A stretch of DNA of 64,000 bases from assembly GCA_034669505.1 (NCBI GenBank), contig JAXDNJ010000007.1, forward strand, positions 62,001-126,000. Direction: 5' to 3'. How positions within the stretch are numbered: position 1 is the first letter of the stretch; each line of letters opens with the position of its first letter. This stretch comes from JAFASC01 sp034669505 (GTDB taxonomy: Bacteria; Pseudomonadota; Alphaproteobacteria; Rhizobiales; Beijerinckiaceae). The notes under the pieces were generated by a model. The model was given only the letters and a program-made list of their open reading frames with translations. It made no database searches and had not been told where the DNA came from. Positions 1-9,394 of the stretch are shown piece by piece. Both the position numbers and the translations under genes were made by a program.

Positions 1-819
1 CAAGAAATCGCTCGCAAGAAAGCGGGTGAGGAGCAGACAGCCGCGCAATTGAAAATTGACGCAAACGCCCGCCGAATTGCCGTGCCGGCCGAAGATCGGC
101 GAAACAAAGATGCGGCAAAGCAGCAATCGATAGTAGGCAATGATTCGCAGCCTCCGAACGAAACTAAACCGGCAGAGAGAACTGTTTCTCCCTCCGTCGC
201 GACCACCACGCCCGGGGCAGCCAGAACGTCAGCGCCCGCCGTGACATCCACAGCAAACTCTTCGGCAGAGAAAATTGCAAAGCCAACGCACAGTCTTTCC
301 GAAAGCAGTGCAAATCAGCGCGCTGCTGGCATGCTGGCACCAGCAAAAAGTAACAAACTTTTGGATAATTTAAGAAGAGTCACTGATAAGAACCAGAATT
401 TTATCGATACCGGTCCCGGTCAGATACTGACAAATACGCTTGCCGCCGCAGGCAGCGAGTACGCAAAAAAGACGATGGTAGAAGCGACCGGTAAAGTTAC
501 AGGAGGCGTCCTATCACACATCAATGATGTGGCGGACCTTGGGAAAGCCGCATTGTACATACGGCAAAAGGATTATTTGTCTGCCGCTCAAATCGGCGCA
601 GATAAACTCGCTACCGAAAGCGCTGGCGCGCTTGGTGGAGCGCTTATGCCCGAAAATCCCATGCTTGGCAAAGCAGCTGGTCAAGCCTCTGCACAATTTG
701 TTATCGACAGTTGGAAGCTATATGGCGCACCGGTTGTCGGCGATGAATTGGTGCGAGACTTCCCCAACGTGTTCATCCCCGCGCCCAAGTTGGCGCCCAA
801 TTCGGTGAAATCGCGGTAA
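1..819 (+). CDS. C-terminal part of a hypothetical protein (5' end outside window)
   Basis: The reading frame is open from base 1, so the gene very probably starts upstream; the first possible start inside the window is a TTG at 49. The visible 272 residues have a charged, Lys/Gln-rich N-terminal part, a low-complexity Pro/Thr/Ser/Ala linker (about residues 50-110) and a compact Ala/Gly-rich C-terminal domain that could be amphipathic helices. No signal peptide, catalytic motif or family is recognised. The next gene follows after 30 bases on the same strand, so the three left-edge genes may form one transcript. Belongs to the accessory region. Confidence 0.6.
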   Translation, partial: QEIARKKAGEEQTAAQLKIDANARRIAVPAEDRRNKDAAKQQSIVGNDSQPPNETKPAERTVSPSVATTTPGAARTSAPAVTSTANSSAEKIAKPTHSLSESSANQRAAGMLAPAKSNKLLDNLRRVTDKNQNFIDTGPGQILTNTLAAAGSEYAKKTMVEATGKVTGGVLSHINDVADLGKAALYIRQKDYLSAAQIGADKLATESAGALGGALMPENPMLGKAAGQASAQFVIDSWKLYGAPVVGDELVRDFPNVFIPAPKLAPNSVKSR

Positions 820-849
820 GATATGTGATATTATGCGGATGCAGCATGT

Positions 850-1179
850 ATGAGAAGATTTACTGTGTATTGCGCTCTTGGAGTGGCCGCAGGTTTGTGT
901 CTCGGATTTTTCGCGGCAGCGTGTTTTCGCGTGCCGTTTCGCATAACCACTTTTCTAGGGGGGTGTTTCGGACTTTTAGTTGCATCCTACCTCGCGCGTG
1001 AAGTTCAGAAGACCGAGCAGGCGGAGCATCCGTTCGCCACAGAGGCGCAGATCGCATCTTTATCTTGCCTCTTGGAAATAGACATGCAGTCGTGGTTTAT
1101 TCCTGATAAGTTTAGAGCGAGCATTTTGCGAAAGTTCAGACAAATCCTTGGGGGAACAAATGTCGATACTGAGTTGTAG
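850..1179 (+). CDS. small two-helix membrane protein, unknown function
   Basis: A 109-residue protein with two hydrophobic segments (about residues 6-26 and 32-48, Gly/Ala/Cys/Phe-rich) followed by a charged cytosolic or periplasmic tail containing a predicted helix. No family recognised. The ATG at 850 follows the preceding gene closely and the last 20 bases overlap the start of the next gene (ATG at 1160), which suggests translational coupling with the PAN-domain protein. Confidence 0.5.
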   Translation: MRRFTVYCALGVAAGLCLGFFAAACFRVPFRITTFLGGCFGLLVASYLAREVQKTEQAEHPFATEAQIASLSCLLEIDMQSWFIPDKFRASILRKFRQILGGTNVDTEL

Positions 1180-2059
1180 TGCTTTGAGCACCTCGTTCGT
1201 CAGCCCGAGGGCCTATTTGAAGTACTGTATCAGATTTGTGCTGCTGACCATGCTCACATGGGCCTTCCCATGTGCAGGCACAGCAGCGGAGGAAGGTGTA
1301 GTTCTCAGCCCCTACTCATGCTCGGATTTCTTGCAGGACATTGCTGACCCGGCGGATGGTAGCAAGTTGCTTCGCTCAATGATGATGATTTCATGGGCGG
1401 CGGGATATGTGGCGGCTCACCAAGAAGGAAATCCCAAGGCTGATGTGGAAGCCGTCAGGATAGCGGCATCGGCCCTTGGCGATGCCTGTCGCGGGGCACC
1501 AAAGGAGCAAGTCGTTCCTATCATGGTCAGGTTCGTTTCTGCTAATCTTGCGAGTCCGAAGATCGCCCCCGGAGATGTATCTCCGAATCCGCTCCCGGGA
1601 TTTGCCACATACGAGAATCACGACCTTTTTGGCGGTGATCTTCAACGCTCCCCCTCACGCACTTTGGCAACCTGTTCAGGCTCATGCGGAGCCCTTAGGG
1701 ACTGCCTCGGCTTCAGTTTCGACCGATGGAACCGGGCGTGCTTTCTGAAGTCCCGACTCACAGCGATGGTGCTAGATCCGACCTCTACAGCCGGCATCCG
1801 AAGCGGTACTGCGAAGCCGCAACTCTCCTCAGCGTCGCCCCGCATTGTTCGCCGCAGCGGCAAAGTTTGCCGCGGCTCAGTTTTCAGAACGATGACAAGT
1901 GCCAAAGTGGAAGATTGTGAACGAGCCTGCATGGAAGAGTCGGCTTGCATAGGCTTCACATTTAGGACTCCACAGAACGCTTGTGCGGTGTTCTCCTCCG
2001 TCAGTGAACTACAGTCTCAAGCTCGCGCGATCAGCGGCCTAAAGATGCAGCGGCCCTGA
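1160..2059 (+). CDS. secreted HdeA-like and double PAN/Apple-domain protein
   Basis: The start is placed at the ATG at 1160, preceded by GGGGGA; a longer in-frame TTG at 1148 is less likely. The roughly 299-residue product has an N-terminal hydrophobic signal or anchor segment ending near AGTAAEE. Then comes an HdeA/Rap1a-like domain with the CSDFL...ISWAAGY...C pattern. Two cysteine-rich modules follow, with the spacing of PAN/Apple domains (ATCSGSC...CLGFSF...ACFLK and KVCRGS...DCERAC...CIGFTF). PAN domains usually bind proteins or carbohydrates, so an extracytoplasmic binding role is inferred. No enzymatic motif was seen. The domain reading is by eye. Confidence 0.6.
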   Translation: MSILSCSALSTSFVSPRAYLKYCIRFVLLTMLTWAFPCAGTAAEEGVVLSPYSCSDFLQDIADPADGSKLLRSMMMISWAAGYVAAHQEGNPKADVEAVRIAASALGDACRGAPKEQVVPIMVRFVSANLASPKIAPGDVSPNPLPGFATYENHDLFGGDLQRSPSRTLATCSGSCGALRDCLGFSFDRWNRACFLKSRLTAMVLDPTSTAGIRSGTAKPQLSSASPRIVRRSGKVCRGSVFRTMTSAKVEDCERACMEESACIGFTFRTPQNACAVFSSVSELQSQARAISGLKMQRP

Positions 2060-2144
2060 GCGAGCATCGCTACCTGCATTGGAGCGTGGCTAGTCACTTC
2101 GTCCTTGTTCCGTCTAGCGGATTGAGTGCTGCTCCGCAATACCC

Positions 2145-2163
2145 GCCCGCTTTATGAGCGGGC
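2145..2163. terminator. hairpin between convergent genes, candidate bidirectional terminator
   Basis: A perfect 6-bp GC stem (GCCCGC/GCGGGC) with a 7-base loop lies between the convergent genes ending at 2059 and 2169. The plus strand runs on into CGGCTTTAAAA. It is a plausible terminator, though the T-run is short. Confidence 0.45.
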
Positions 2164-2168
2164 CGGCT

Positions 2169-3155
2169 TTAAAACTCCTCCTTTTGAATTCTTTCTTCTG
2201 TCAGATTTCCATCTACTACTTTACGGAAGCTCACCGTCATGCCCATAAGCTTGTTACCTTCCCGACGAAACGTATATATATGCGGTCGGTTTGAGCCTTT
2301 TGCTTGCATTCGGACGAACTGCGTGTCGGGTCCGAATAGGTGCTCACGACCATACCACGTGTGCCCTATTGCAGCCTTCAAAAAGTATGAGCCTAACGGA
2401 ATCTTCGTCTTATAAGATTCTCCGCCCCGCACGAATATTATTGTCTGGTCTCGTGCGTTCGCAGCACTCACCAACTTCAGCAGATAACTTGGACCGGCGA
2501 CCGTATCGACACCGAAGGGAGCCATAAGCTTTTTTCCTCGCCCCTTCGTCATCGTCCCTGTGCGCGGTAAATTACCGGGTTTGCTGCTAACGGGGTGAGC
2601 TGCTAACTGATTGTCCACGATAGGAGGTGTGTCATCGGTCTGCTTCGCGTGTTCGTTTTCTGGTGTTCGACATCGCCCCAGTCTGCACTTTTTCGGCTTC
2701 GCTTCGGCGACCACAATCCCAGGTGAATCAAGAACGGGGACATATTGGACCGGCGGAACCAGAAGTTCTGGAGGAACGTACGGGGATGAAATCGGTGTGA
2801 TCGGCCGCCGACGCTTTCCTATGTACTGTTCCTGCTGGTTGTTGCGTTTAACTTCGGCCTGACCGACAGCCCGCCATGCGTCGGAGCTGAGCAGGTTCGG
2901 AACGAGTAATGGTAAACTAATCATTGCACCGGAGAGGATCGCTATGGAAAAAGCAATGCGCTTCCATCCAGTGGTGCTTTTGCTCTTTGCAAAGACGGGC
3001 GCGCCCAAGACTGTTCGTGGTGTTCCGCTCTGCGCGTCTCCGATTAAGAGGAGAGCACGGCCGCATTTGCCGCATTTGAATTGAACGGCACCCTCCACCG
3101 CCCTATCAATGCGATTTGCACGCCCGCAAACGCATTGGATAACCTCGGCGCTCAT
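2169..3155 (-). CDS. zinc-ribbon protein with one membrane segment, unknown function
   Basis: The start is the ATG at 3155, which shares the ATGA overlap with the stop of the upstream lipase gene and has AGGAAG as ribosome site. The 328-residue protein starts with a CxC...CGKCG zinc-ribbon (residues 7-35). A single hydrophobic segment follows (about residues 72-92), then a Pro-rich linker and a C-terminal globular domain of about 120 residues rich in beta strands and aromatic residues. The layout suggests a cytosolic zinc ribbon and an extracytoplasmic domain. Tight coupling to the lipase gene implies a shared task. No named family recognised. Confidence 0.6.
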   Translation of the reverse strand: MSAEVIQCVCGRANRIDRAVEGAVQFKCGKCGRALLLIGDAQSGTPRTVLGAPVFAKSKSTTGWKRIAFSIAILSGAMISLPLLVPNLLSSDAWRAVGQAEVKRNNQQEQYIGKRRRPITPISSPYVPPELLVPPVQYVPVLDSPGIVVAEAKPKKCRLGRCRTPENEHAKQTDDTPPIVDNQLAAHPVSSKPGNLPRTGTMTKGRGKKLMAPFGVDTVAGPSYLLKLVSAANARDQTIIFVRGGESYKTKIPLGSYFLKAAIGHTWYGREHLFGPDTQFVRMQAKGSNRPHIYTFRREGNKLMGMTVSFRKVVDGNLTEERIQKEEF

Positions 3156-5887
3156 CGCGGTCTTCCTTTGAGGCCGAGCACGAGAATGCCTAAGAATACG
3201 CCGGACAAAACAAGCCACAGGTAGGATGGGGCGTTACCTTCGGTGAGCCGCCCAGCAGGCAGTGTTGTAGCAGGCGGCTCATTCTCAATAGGCCTATACC
3301 GTATGCTTTCTATGCCTGTTGCCGGCGCAGTCGATGCTGATTGAAAGGGATCGGCGAGCACGCCGTCGAAAACCAACGAGATGTACCTACGATCTGGGTC
3401 AGAAGATTGATCCGGGTGCAGTATCATCCTTGTAAGAGGCGTCTCCCCACGTACAACGGATCCATCTAGAAACCTTCCTCCGCCGATCGAAACTCCACCG
3501 GAAACCGAGAGGATCGTAGAGGGTAAGAAGCGTCGGTCCGCGTTCGTATACTTTGCAATTGTGACAAACAGCTCGCTAGGGCGATAGTCCGGCAGCGGGT
3601 TAACAAGCGTCTCTGAGTCCAGAAGGGGTAAAGCTTCTAGGCGGGTGCACAAGTGGTCATTTCTTGTTGTAAGTTGGACCGCTGCGACATAGGCTCGAAA
3701 GAGGTCCCTAAGGAGCGAAAGCTCATCATATGCCTGAGCATATTCTTCAAACCTTGCACTCACATCGTAAGCGAGCCCGTCGAGTCGCGGATCATTGTCG
3801 GCAAGGTCTTTGCTTTTCGCGGTATCTCTTGCACGAACGAACATGCGGGGGTTCACCTGAGACAAATCCACTGCATCGCCGTCCTGGATTACGGTCGGCA
3901 AGCGGAGTTGCGACGCTGGTCTTCGAATAAAACCTTGCGACGAAGCAACCTGCTGGAGGTGCGCATCGGAGCTTCTCGACGGTGCTCGTCCCTCTGTGCT
4001 CCCGGCTATCCCATCTTCGGTCGGCGCGAGATCAAACCACAGGCGAGCGCCTTGCCACCCCGGGCTGGAATTTGGCTGTTGAAGACCGGCAAGAAGTGCC
4101 GCAACACTGTTTTCTACATTTGATGCCAAATATCCATTGACGTCCGCCGCGCGCAACCTGCCCGGCCTAAGTATCGAAATGCCGGACGTAAGTTCCTTTA
4201 GAAGAACATCGGCTTTATAAAGCACTTCGCCGAATCGTGTTTGTGCCAACCACTGCGGACGGAACACCAGTTTCGATCGCAAATTCGGGTATCGAGGCGT
4301 CATCTGACGCCACATGGTCGGGTAGTCTCGGGCAGCCGACACGGCGCGGACAAGAAGACGCCCAGACGCAGCCGGCGTTTCCAGGTCGCCCTTGATCTTT
4401 CCGAAAAACGCTTTCGAGGCTTCTCCGCTCTGTTTGCTCCAGAGCGCCCCGTCGTCAGGCTCCAAACTGAAATAGGGATCGTTTTCGTCGCAGGCCGCCC
4501 GGAGCGCGGTCAGGAACAAGGCTGCATCCATTTGTGCTTTGGAATTTCGACCAGAAAGCACAATCTTGTTGCCGCTCAGGGATGCTGAGTCTATCGAGAT
4601 ATTAAGCAGAAAATGCTCGGCGGCGGCCCTAGATATTGAAATGCCTCCGGGCTGGAACACCGGTGAGGACGGCCGAACTGACGGAGCGGGGTAGCTAAAC
4701 GATGTTGCTGATGCTGGTCCAACATTTTGGTGCGGAACATAGGCCATTTGCGTGCCTTGGTTCCGAGGTGAGACGGCATTGGTTGGCGGCCCTTGCGGCG
4801 CCCTAACGGGGTCACGGGAACCCACGCTCGCTTCGGGTGCGGATGTGACTTGCTCGCGGAACTTCGGCTTCCCTACGCTTTCGCCAAAAGGCCGAGATCG
4901 TGTCGGGTGAACGACAGACGGAAGCCATTCTGTTGTCGGTGCCGGCGCTTTGGGGAGAGCAATGACGCCTTGTGAAACAGAAGCGACTCTATTTACAAGC
5001 GCGTCTGAGTGATGCTGGTCAATCGGATTAATGGTCGACGGGAGATCGACACGAAACGTTCGGCCGGGCAGCGGTGCTGTGGTGCCTAATATTTTTCCGG
5101 TGTTCAGCCCAAGCGTCGAGGCGTTTGCGTCGGACACAGGGTCTCCGGTTGTGATGATGTTTGTTTGGCGGGGATTGGACCCGGTGCCTGCCAGTACGTT
5201 CCGAGCCGGATCGAACGCATAAACGGTGGCGTCGACGTGTTGCCCCGCATAGGATGCCATCCCACCCCCTAAGGAGTGTCCTACCAATGTGACCCTGTAG
5301 CCCCTGTATGGTGAGTCTGAATAGAGTTTCTGGATACGCGAGGCTAGGGATCGCGCCGCAACATATTGCGCGACGAGCCTTTCGTTTGTTGTTTTCAGTG
5401 TCCGAGCATCTGCATTCGTCTCCCAGTCGCCAAGCTTCCGATGCAAATCGGAAGGTATTAGGGATATCGGCTCATCCGTCCCACGCAGCGACAATACGAT
5501 TTCCTTAGTCCCGTCATTTCTGAACAACGTCGCCGAAAATCCTGCCTGCTGATATAACGTTACGATACGTTCTCCGGCGCCCGTACGACGAAGGGCCTCT
5601 TGCCATCCCAACTTCTCCCTTTTGTAACCGGCGTTGCTTACGTCGCCTGGCGCACAAGTCGCATAGGCGTCACAGGCCATCCTCGCGTACGGCAAGACCG
5701 CCTCGGCCGTGGTCTGATCCAAATCTGGGAGCGGTGCCGCGGCAACTTCCGTAGCTTGAGCCGGCGCCAATTTGCGAGCACCACTGGTCAAAAACAATTC
5801 GAGCAGGACGACTGCTGCCAAGCGACCAATCGGACGCGAGCGCCGCGTGCGGAAGCCGAAGTTCCAGCCGCCCACCGGGACTGCCAT
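3152..5887 (-). CDS. large class 3 lipase-like alpha/beta hydrolase, membrane-anchored
   Basis: The ATG at 5887 is used; an in-frame TTG at 5905 adds six residues. The product is about 911 residues. It has an N-terminal hydrophobic signal segment and a class 3 lipase/Mbeg1-like domain with the nucleophile elbow GHSLGG near residue 205. The acid is probably in TTGDPVS and the histidine in DQHHSDAL. A long region of unknown fold follows, with a von Willebrand-like or enzyme-like middle part not resolved, and then a C-terminal transmembrane helix ending in a basic tail. It is much longer than typical lipases. It lies between a small membrane protein gene and the overlapping zinc-ribbon gene. Substrate unknown; a phospholipid or acyl ester is inferred. 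Confidence 0.65.
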   Translation of the reverse strand: MAVPVGGWNFGFRTRRSRPIGRLAAVVLLELFLTSGARKLAPAQATEVAAAPLPDLDQTTAEAVLPYARMACDAYATCAPGDVSNAGYKREKLGWQEALRRTGAGERIVTLYQQAGFSATLFRNDGTKEIVLSLRGTDEPISLIPSDLHRKLGDWETNADARTLKTTNERLVAQYVAARSLASRIQKLYSDSPYRGYRVTLVGHSLGGGMASYAGQHVDATVYAFDPARNVLAGTGSNPRQTNIITTGDPVSDANASTLGLNTGKILGTTAPLPGRTFRVDLPSTINPIDQHHSDALVNRVASVSQGVIALPKAPAPTTEWLPSVVHPTRSRPFGESVGKPKFREQVTSAPEASVGSRDPVRAPQGPPTNAVSPRNQGTQMAYVPHQNVGPASATSFSYPAPSVRPSSPVFQPGGISISRAAAEHFLLNISIDSASLSGNKIVLSGRNSKAQMDAALFLTALRAACDENDPYFSLEPDDGALWSKQSGEASKAFFGKIKGDLETPAASGRLLVRAVSAARDYPTMWRQMTPRYPNLRSKLVFRPQWLAQTRFGEVLYKADVLLKELTSGISILRPGRLRAADVNGYLASNVENSVAALLAGLQQPNSSPGWQGARLWFDLAPTEDGIAGSTEGRAPSRSSDAHLQQVASSQGFIRRPASQLRLPTVIQDGDAVDLSQVNPRMFVRARDTAKSKDLADNDPRLDGLAYDVSARFEEYAQAYDELSLLRDLFRAYVAAVQLTTRNDHLCTRLEALPLLDSETLVNPLPDYRPSELFVTIAKYTNADRRFLPSTILSVSGGVSIGGGRFLDGSVVRGETPLTRMILHPDQSSDPDRRYISLVFDGVLADPFQSASTAPATGIESIRYRPIENEPPATTLPAGRLTEGNAPSYLWLVLSGVFLGILVLGLKGRPR

Positions 5888-5986
5888 CGCTGCCCGCCAT
5901 TCCAACCCAACATCGCATTGAACTACCGTTCAGCTGCCTTTGCAACCCTGATGCGGCTGCTTTCGAAAACACGCCTGAGCGGCTGG

Positions 5987-6349
5987 TCACGCAAACGCAA
6001 AAAACACCACCAAAACACCAAAACCCAGGGCGGATGCTATGAGTAGCGCCGTCGCAACGAATTGAACGAGCACGCAGCTCAGAAAAACGACGAGGTCCGA
6101 GACGCCGGAAACCCGCGCACGCCTAGCCAACAAATGTAGCAATGCACGAGGCGACGCAGCGAAGAGAAAAACGTCGATCAGGCAAAGGGGATAAGTCAAA
6201 AAGGCCGCGCTGAAGGTAGTGCCATATATATCGGACACATCCAGAGACACGTCGCTGCCAATTAGCCAGAGTGACGAGCAGAACAAGTAAACAGCGATAG
6301 CACCTGAGTACATAACTAAACCTGGGCGTTCTGCCCACGTCCGGCACAT
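5987..6349 (-). CDS. small polytopic membrane protein, unknown function
   Basis: A 120-residue protein with three clear hydrophobic helices (about residues 12-30, 44-64 and 86-118) and few charges. An internal ATG at codon 13 is an alternative start. It lies about 100 bases upstream of the lipase gene on the same strand and may be the first gene of that operon. No family recognised. Confidence 0.45.
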   Translation of the reverse strand: MCRTWAERPGLVMYSGAIAVYLFCSSLWLIGSDVSLDVSDIYGTTFSAAFLTYPLCLIDVFLFAASPRALLHLLARRARVSGVSDLVVFLSCVLVQFVATALLIASALGFGVLVVFFAFA

Positions 6350-7078
6350 ATGTATTGGATTCTAACACTGATTAACTTTTGGGTCGTGTGGCACTACTGG
6401 CTCTCTGCGCGACGATCGGGATATCGAACACCTGGCGTCCGATAGTCCTCGGCAAACATCCGCTTTTCGTCGGCCCAGGGCTACGAAAGGGGTATCTCTG
6501 ACTCGTACCCCTACGACATCTGAAAATCGTGGAAATACAACATAATTCGCCCCCGGGTTGTCGGGCTTGCCGCCCGACCCCCGCGCCGCCACTCCCGATG
6601 TCATGCATGTGCATGACGCAATCAGACGGGAGCTGGCGGCCTCGGGCATCCCCTAAAGGGTCTGCCTCGGCTGGCGGCACGGGGTCGGGCGCCAAGGCCG
6701 GGCGGGATATCGTACGCGTCACGATAGCGCTCGCTTCGCTCACGGCTATCGAACACGTCCGATACTCGCCTCGGCTCTTGTGCCCCGACAACCCGGGGGC
6801 GGAGATCACAGTCAAAATCGAGCTCGCCCCTGGTGCTCGCACGTTCTCAATAGGCTCAGAACTCACACCCGCATCCGGGAGCCATCACAGACCGGGTACA
6901 ATGGAGTGACCACGCGGCATTCAATGCGTGGCGACAGCCTCGGGTAGTTCGCCGACCACACCCCACCATAGGTCGCTCGGCGAGCCGCGCTGGATTGGGA
7001 CCCACACGAACCAGCGCACGGACGGCACAGACGAGCTGCATCGCAGCACGCGTTTTCACCGGAGGCTGGCGCGGCGTT
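6350..7078. other. 729-base stretch without a convincing gene
   Basis: Several overlapping frames are open here, but their translations are Pro/Arg/Ser-rich and look like shadows. Around 6720-6752 there is a CGATAGC/GCTATCG inverted repeat flanking the octamer-like GCTCGCTTCGCTC. The stretch lies directly upstream of a DNA-translocase ATPase gene and could hold a transfer or replication origin, but nothing in it proves this. Confidence 0.3.
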
Positions 7079-8314
7079 ATGGAACCTGAGCCTTTTTCTA
7101 TTGCCACGACAGGTGCCGGAGCCGGCATCCACTTCTCGCGCGCCGAGCGCGAGCGGCACCTCTACATTGTCGGCAAGTCCGGCAGCGGCAAGTCGACATT
7201 CATGTTCAACTTGGCCATGGGCGACATCGCGGCGGGGCATGGCGTCGGCGTGATCGATCCGCACGGCGACCTGGCCCTGGATATTTTAGACGCGATCCCC
7301 CGCTCCCGGATCAACGACGTGTGCTACCTGGACGCGGCGGATACGGAGCGGCCGGTCGGATTCAATCCGGCGACGAAGATCGCGCCGGAACGGCGGGCGC
7401 TCGCGACTGCCGGCATCGTCTCTGCGTTCAAGCACCTCTGGGCAGATTCCTGGGGACCCAGGTTGGAGCATTTCCTCTTTCACGGTGTCGCGGCGCTCAT
7501 CTCCCGCCGGCATGCGACGCTCATTGACCTGCCCCGCATCTACACCGACGACCTGTACCGATCGCACGTCTTGGAGAGCGTCACCGATCCGGAGACGCGG
7601 CGGTTCTGGTTTGAAGAATTTCCGAGCTATTCCCCTTCCTTCAGGAGCGAGGCCACCGCGCCGATCTTGAACAAGGCCGGACAGATCGCGGCTTCCCCGC
7701 AGCTCCGATTGATCCTCGGGCAACTTGATCCACGCCTGGATCTGTCCTTCACGATGAACAAGCGGCGCATCCTCGTTGCCAATCTCGCGAAAGGTACAAT
7801 CGGCGAACAGGCTTCGAACCTCTTGGGCTCTTTGCTCGTCTCGCATTTGCAGCTCGTCGCGATGGAACGTGGCGCAAAGCCGCCGCATGAGCGCGTCCCC
7901 TTCTTCGTGCATGTCGACGAGTTTCAGACGTTCAGCTCGGATGCGTTCGCCACGCTGCTTTCCGAGGCGCGCAAGTTTGCGCTGCACTTCTGTCTCGTAA
8001 ATCAATTTACGGATCAGCTGGCCCATTCCGTTCGATCGGCGGTGCTTGGCAATGCCTGCACCCTCATCGCGTTTCGCGTCGGCAGTCGCGATGCCGAACT
8101 CCTCGCCCCCGAGTTTCATCCCATGGAGCCTGGCGCGCTCACCGACCAATCCCCGTTCACGGCTTGGCTGCGTCGGTCGGATGCCGGGCGAGACCGAATC
8201 GAGGCATCGCCCCGGATGCATCTAGCGATAGGCAGTGCAGACGCGATTCGTCGCCAGAGTAGACAGCGGTTCGGACGGGCGCGAGGGACAATTGAGAGTC
8301 GTCTCTATTCGTAG
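7079..8314 (+). CDS. VirD4/HerA-like DNA translocase ATPase (short form)
   Basis: The start is the ATG at 7079 with GGAGG at 7061; the frame is open further upstream but reads poorly. The 411-residue protein has Walker A (GKSGSGKST, about residues 32-40), the conserved IDPHGD turn at 60, and Walker B (HVDEF, about 278-282). This is the pattern of type IV coupling proteins and HerA/TraG-like ATPases. No N-terminal membrane helices are present, unlike VirD4 itself. It is a paralogue in type of the 747-residue ATPase at 17120-19363 but lacks that protein's Ser-rich C-terminal region. It probably moves DNA of the mobile element, possibly in transfer or partition. Confidence 0.75.
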   Translation: MEPEPFSIATTGAGAGIHFSRAERERHLYIVGKSGSGKSTFMFNLAMGDIAAGHGVGVIDPHGDLALDILDAIPRSRINDVCYLDAADTERPVGFNPATKIAPERRALATAGIVSAFKHLWADSWGPRLEHFLFHGVAALISRRHATLIDLPRIYTDDLYRSHVLESVTDPETRRFWFEEFPSYSPSFRSEATAPILNKAGQIAASPQLRLILGQLDPRLDLSFTMNKRRILVANLAKGTIGEQASNLLGSLLVSHLQLVAMERGAKPPHERVPFFVHVDEFQTFSSDAFATLLSEARKFALHFCLVNQFTDQLAHSVRSAVLGNACTLIAFRVGSRDAELLAPEFHPMEPGALTDQSPFTAWLRRSDAGRDRIEASPRMHLAIGSADAIRRQSRQRFGRARGTIESRLYS

Positions 8315-8748
8315 CCCTTATTTGTACTCGTCATCTTCGATATTGGCAGCGATGTAGTGTTGGGTCATGATGAGGAAGCCGCACGTTTACGAGCCCGTTT
8401 CATACACGTTCTGCAAAACGATTCCCGAAATGAGGAAGTTATATCGAAGATCCGCGCGCGTGCTGCCAGATCGGTCGAGATACAGCCCACTTTACTAGAT
8501 CGCTGAAGGCAGCGTTTTCCGTGAAGGTCTCTGCTGTGGGCGTAGTATCCCGCGCGTTCACACCTAGAAGTTAAGAACACATACGACACAATCACCTCCA
8601 CGGCACAGCCAATTGTGCACGTCCGTCGTCCGAGCGCCAATTCTACTTACGAAGCAAAGAAGTTAGCGCGATGCGAAAATTGCTTTCTTGAGCCGAGGCC
8701 CATCCGGAAATGTGCATCGGAACAAAATTCCGCTATACAGTCACCTGA

Positions 8749-9006
8749 GAAAAGGCTCAGATTACGGGGATCTTTTTCAACTCAACCAATTTCGTTAAGC
8801 GAGCAGCCGCTATCGAAAGTCAATATGGTGTCGGCGACCTGTCACTGGCTGGTGAGAAGCCATCCTCTATGCATGTCTATATGCTTTCGAGGCTAAATGA
8901 CCAGACCTTGTTCAAGATGGAGAAGGCACTGAATATTACGTATGGGATAGGAGGACTCATATGGGTGGTAATGGGTTTCTTATTCTTGATACCCTTTATC
9001 GCATAG
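8749..9006 (+). pseudogene. open frame ending in a membrane helix, no good start (possible gene remnant)
   Basis: The frame is open from just after a TGA at 8746 to TAG at 9004. It translates to 85 protein-like residues with a charged helical middle and a C-terminal hydrophobic helix (GLIWVVMGFLFLIPF). The first ATG in frame is at 8869, which would give a 45-residue single-pass membrane peptide. Either this is a small membrane protein or the 3' end of a gene whose beginning has been lost. The surrounding bases 8507-8748 and 9007-9394 show no gene. Confidence 0.3.
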
Positions 9007-9171
9007 ACGATCCGCGTGATTTCCATAGATGGGCGCGAACTTCAATGAGTCCGGGTTCGCAAGTGCGACCCCACGTATTGCGAGCAGGTCATCAAGAATG
9101 CCGAGCAATCCCCCATGAGATCCGGGCTCAAAAGTAGGTATACGTTTCTGTTGGACGTGTCCCTGTGGGCC

Positions 9172-9249
9172 CGCGCTCTAGGCTGGCGCCCGGAGCCGCT
9201 TTATCTCCGCCCGTTCGGGTAACGATCGCTCACGCAGAGCATCCTACCC
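9172..9249. repeat. copy 1 of a dispersed repeat of about 75 bases
   Basis: This stretch matches 16022-16095 in the same orientation with a few mismatches and short gaps. The best-conserved core is ACGATCGCTCACGCAG. The second copy lies immediately past the stop of the intact replication-relaxation gene. This copy is about 900 bases past the stop of the truncated paralogue, with a zinc-ribbon gene in between. Confidence 0.55.
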
Positions 9250-9394
9250 CTTTGCCGGAGGCCGCCGATTCCCTGTCGCGCAATTGCTGCGCTCCTCCCA
9301 GCTCGCCTTAGTGCCGGTCTCGCGGGTAGCGAATGGCGTACTCCGTTTTTCCGTGCGCTACGCTTCCCGTAGGCCGGGCACGCCACGGAATGGT

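Noticed and set aside
6372..6909. Overlapping frames of 95-164 codons on both strands upstream of the first ATPase gene
   Set aside because: Pro/Arg/Ser-rich translations, no ribosome site, no recognisable fold; open frames on both strands at once are expected in this GC-rich stretch.
7286..8221. 311-codon minus-strand frame inside the first ATPase gene
   Set aside because: It mirrors the real gene in a complementary frame; the plus-strand protein has clear Walker motifs.
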